Part shown: positions 63,316 through 64,000 of the stretch, piece by piece | Numbering within the stretch: the first letter of the stretch is position 1 | Layout: each line of letters opens with the position of its first letter | From: Notolepis coatsorum | Taxonomy: Eukaryota; Chordata; Actinopteri; Aulopiformes; Paralepididae | Length of the DNA stretch: 64,000 nucleotides | NCBI GenBank assembly: GCA_963971535.1 | Contig: OZ020599.1 | Location: 95,064,048-95,128,047, forward strand | Reading direction: 5' to 3' | Translations under genes and position numbers: made by a program | Notes under the pieces: generated by a model | Seen by the model: the letters and a program-made list of their open reading frames with translations, nothing else | The model's database searches: none | What the model was told of the DNA's origin: nothing

Positions 63316-63431
63316 TCAGTGCCCACTAGGGCTGTCCCCGACTAAGGATTTGGATAGTTGACTTTGATAAAAAAAAAAAAAGAGAAGATTTACCAGGGTG
63401 GGCCGCCCATGGCGCCGGGAATGGACGCGTG

Positions 63432-63557
63432 TAGCTTATTCCCAGCGGAAGAGTGCGTCGCGTGCTTCCGCGTTTTCTCTGATTGGCCATGACGCCCATG
63501 TGACCGCGGCAGCGCGAGAGAGCTGCAGCGCGGAAATAGGCCGCTGGGAATAAGCTA
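63432..63557. repeat. Short inverted repeat, GC-rich
   Basis: tagcttattcccagcgg (63432-63448) and its exact complement (63541-63557) enclose a CpG-rich 92-bp core. It may be the relic of a small MITE. No gene is evident from here to the window end. Confidence 0.55.
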
Positions 63558-64000
63558 TAGGCGGAATGGACGGCGTTCTTTTTGCAGTAGTAAGAGTGAA
63601 CTTTTTCCTTTTTTATTGTATGAAGGGGGTTGTGTGTGTTCATGTTCTACGTTTAAGTAAACGTGGCATTGAGTCCACAACTGGGTTGAGTGTTAGCCTG
63701 CAGAAGTGGTTACATAGCTATTGTACCAAGGTCCTTTGGACCCTCTCTTTAAATCTGTTGTTTTTTCTTTACTTTAGGGTAAAGGTATAAAAATGCAGGT
63801 GGCAAGTTTTCGCACATGAGCCTAAGCCTTGTATAAAAGCCCATTTCTTACACAAACGAGTTTATCGTCTGTGGCTGGTGTGCAGAATGTAAAGTTATTA
63901 CCCTAACAGGTATATGCGCTTTCATGTAGCGCGCTAACAACTGGTGTCATGGCGCTGCTTTGTTGTTGCATCGTATCAGGGGTGAGGGGTCATATGGGGT
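63558..64000. other. Right edge, no gene seen
   Basis: Presumably still inside an slc17a9 intron. No exon recognised on either strand. Confidence 0.3.

Overview
The window is a stretch of vertebrate nuclear DNA, almost certainly from a ray-finned (teleost) fish. The genes are vertebrate genes with GT-AG introns. Most of the rest is transposable elements and minisatellites of kinds common in fish: BEL/Pao, DIRS, hAT, L2/CR1-like LINE tails and a tRNA-derived SINE. There are no bacterial operons.

Three protein genes and one microRNA gene can be read. (1) nkain4, plus strand: the last three exons at 2690-2887, 13113-13173 and 13767-13822; the 5' exons lie left of the window. (2) ythdf1, plus strand: complete, with coding exons from 25233 to 35164 and a large exon 31357-33024 that carries the YTH m6A-reader domain. 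(3) A mir-124 hairpin on the minus strand at about 39455-39535. A near-consensus REST/NRSF (RE1) site at 40605-40625 lies about 1.1 kb upstream of it. (4) slc17a9 (vesicular nucleotide transporter), minus strand: the last four exons at 57265-57150, 54214-54159, 47701-47672 and 46429-46260, with matching phases; the 5' exons lie beyond the right edge. The order and relative orientation nkain4 > ythdf1 > < mir-124 < slc17a9 match what I recall of human 20q13.33 (NKAIN4, YTHDF1, MIR124-3, SLC17A9). BIRC7 and BHLHE23, which I recall lying in that human interval, were not recognised here.

Region by region. 1-13.8 kb: the nkain4 3' end. Its introns hold a hAT element (88-2606, 8-bp target duplication), a SINE, and an almost intact BEL/Pao retrotransposon (4452-12698, 5-bp target duplication, near-identical LTRs). 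That element's polyprotein has lost the integrase core in frame. 13.8-23.7 kb: minisatellites, then a 6.25-kb DIRS-like element (15227-21480) with a hAT element nested in it. 23.7-35.2 kb: ythdf1, with a 241-bp-arm palindrome upstream, a 50-bp-arm hairpin in intron 1 and several MITEs in its introns. 35.2-46 kb: ythdf1 3' side, the mir-124 locus, minisatellites and a LINE split by a hAT element. 46-64 kb: slc17a9 exons, separated by a second DIRS element (49671-53879, with a gag-like frame), a 5'-truncated LINE, a 42-bp minisatellite pierced by a solo LTR (57506-58738), a third DIRS fragment and hAT/LINE remnants.

The most unusual items are the RE1-mir-124 arrangement, the integrase-less BEL element, a 119-nt 5S-rRNA-like sequence conserved in two DIRS-like elements, the intron-1 hairpin of ythdf1, and a 28-30-bp minisatellite scattered over more than 40 kb in both orientations. 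All calls were made by eye from the sequence; no database search was run.
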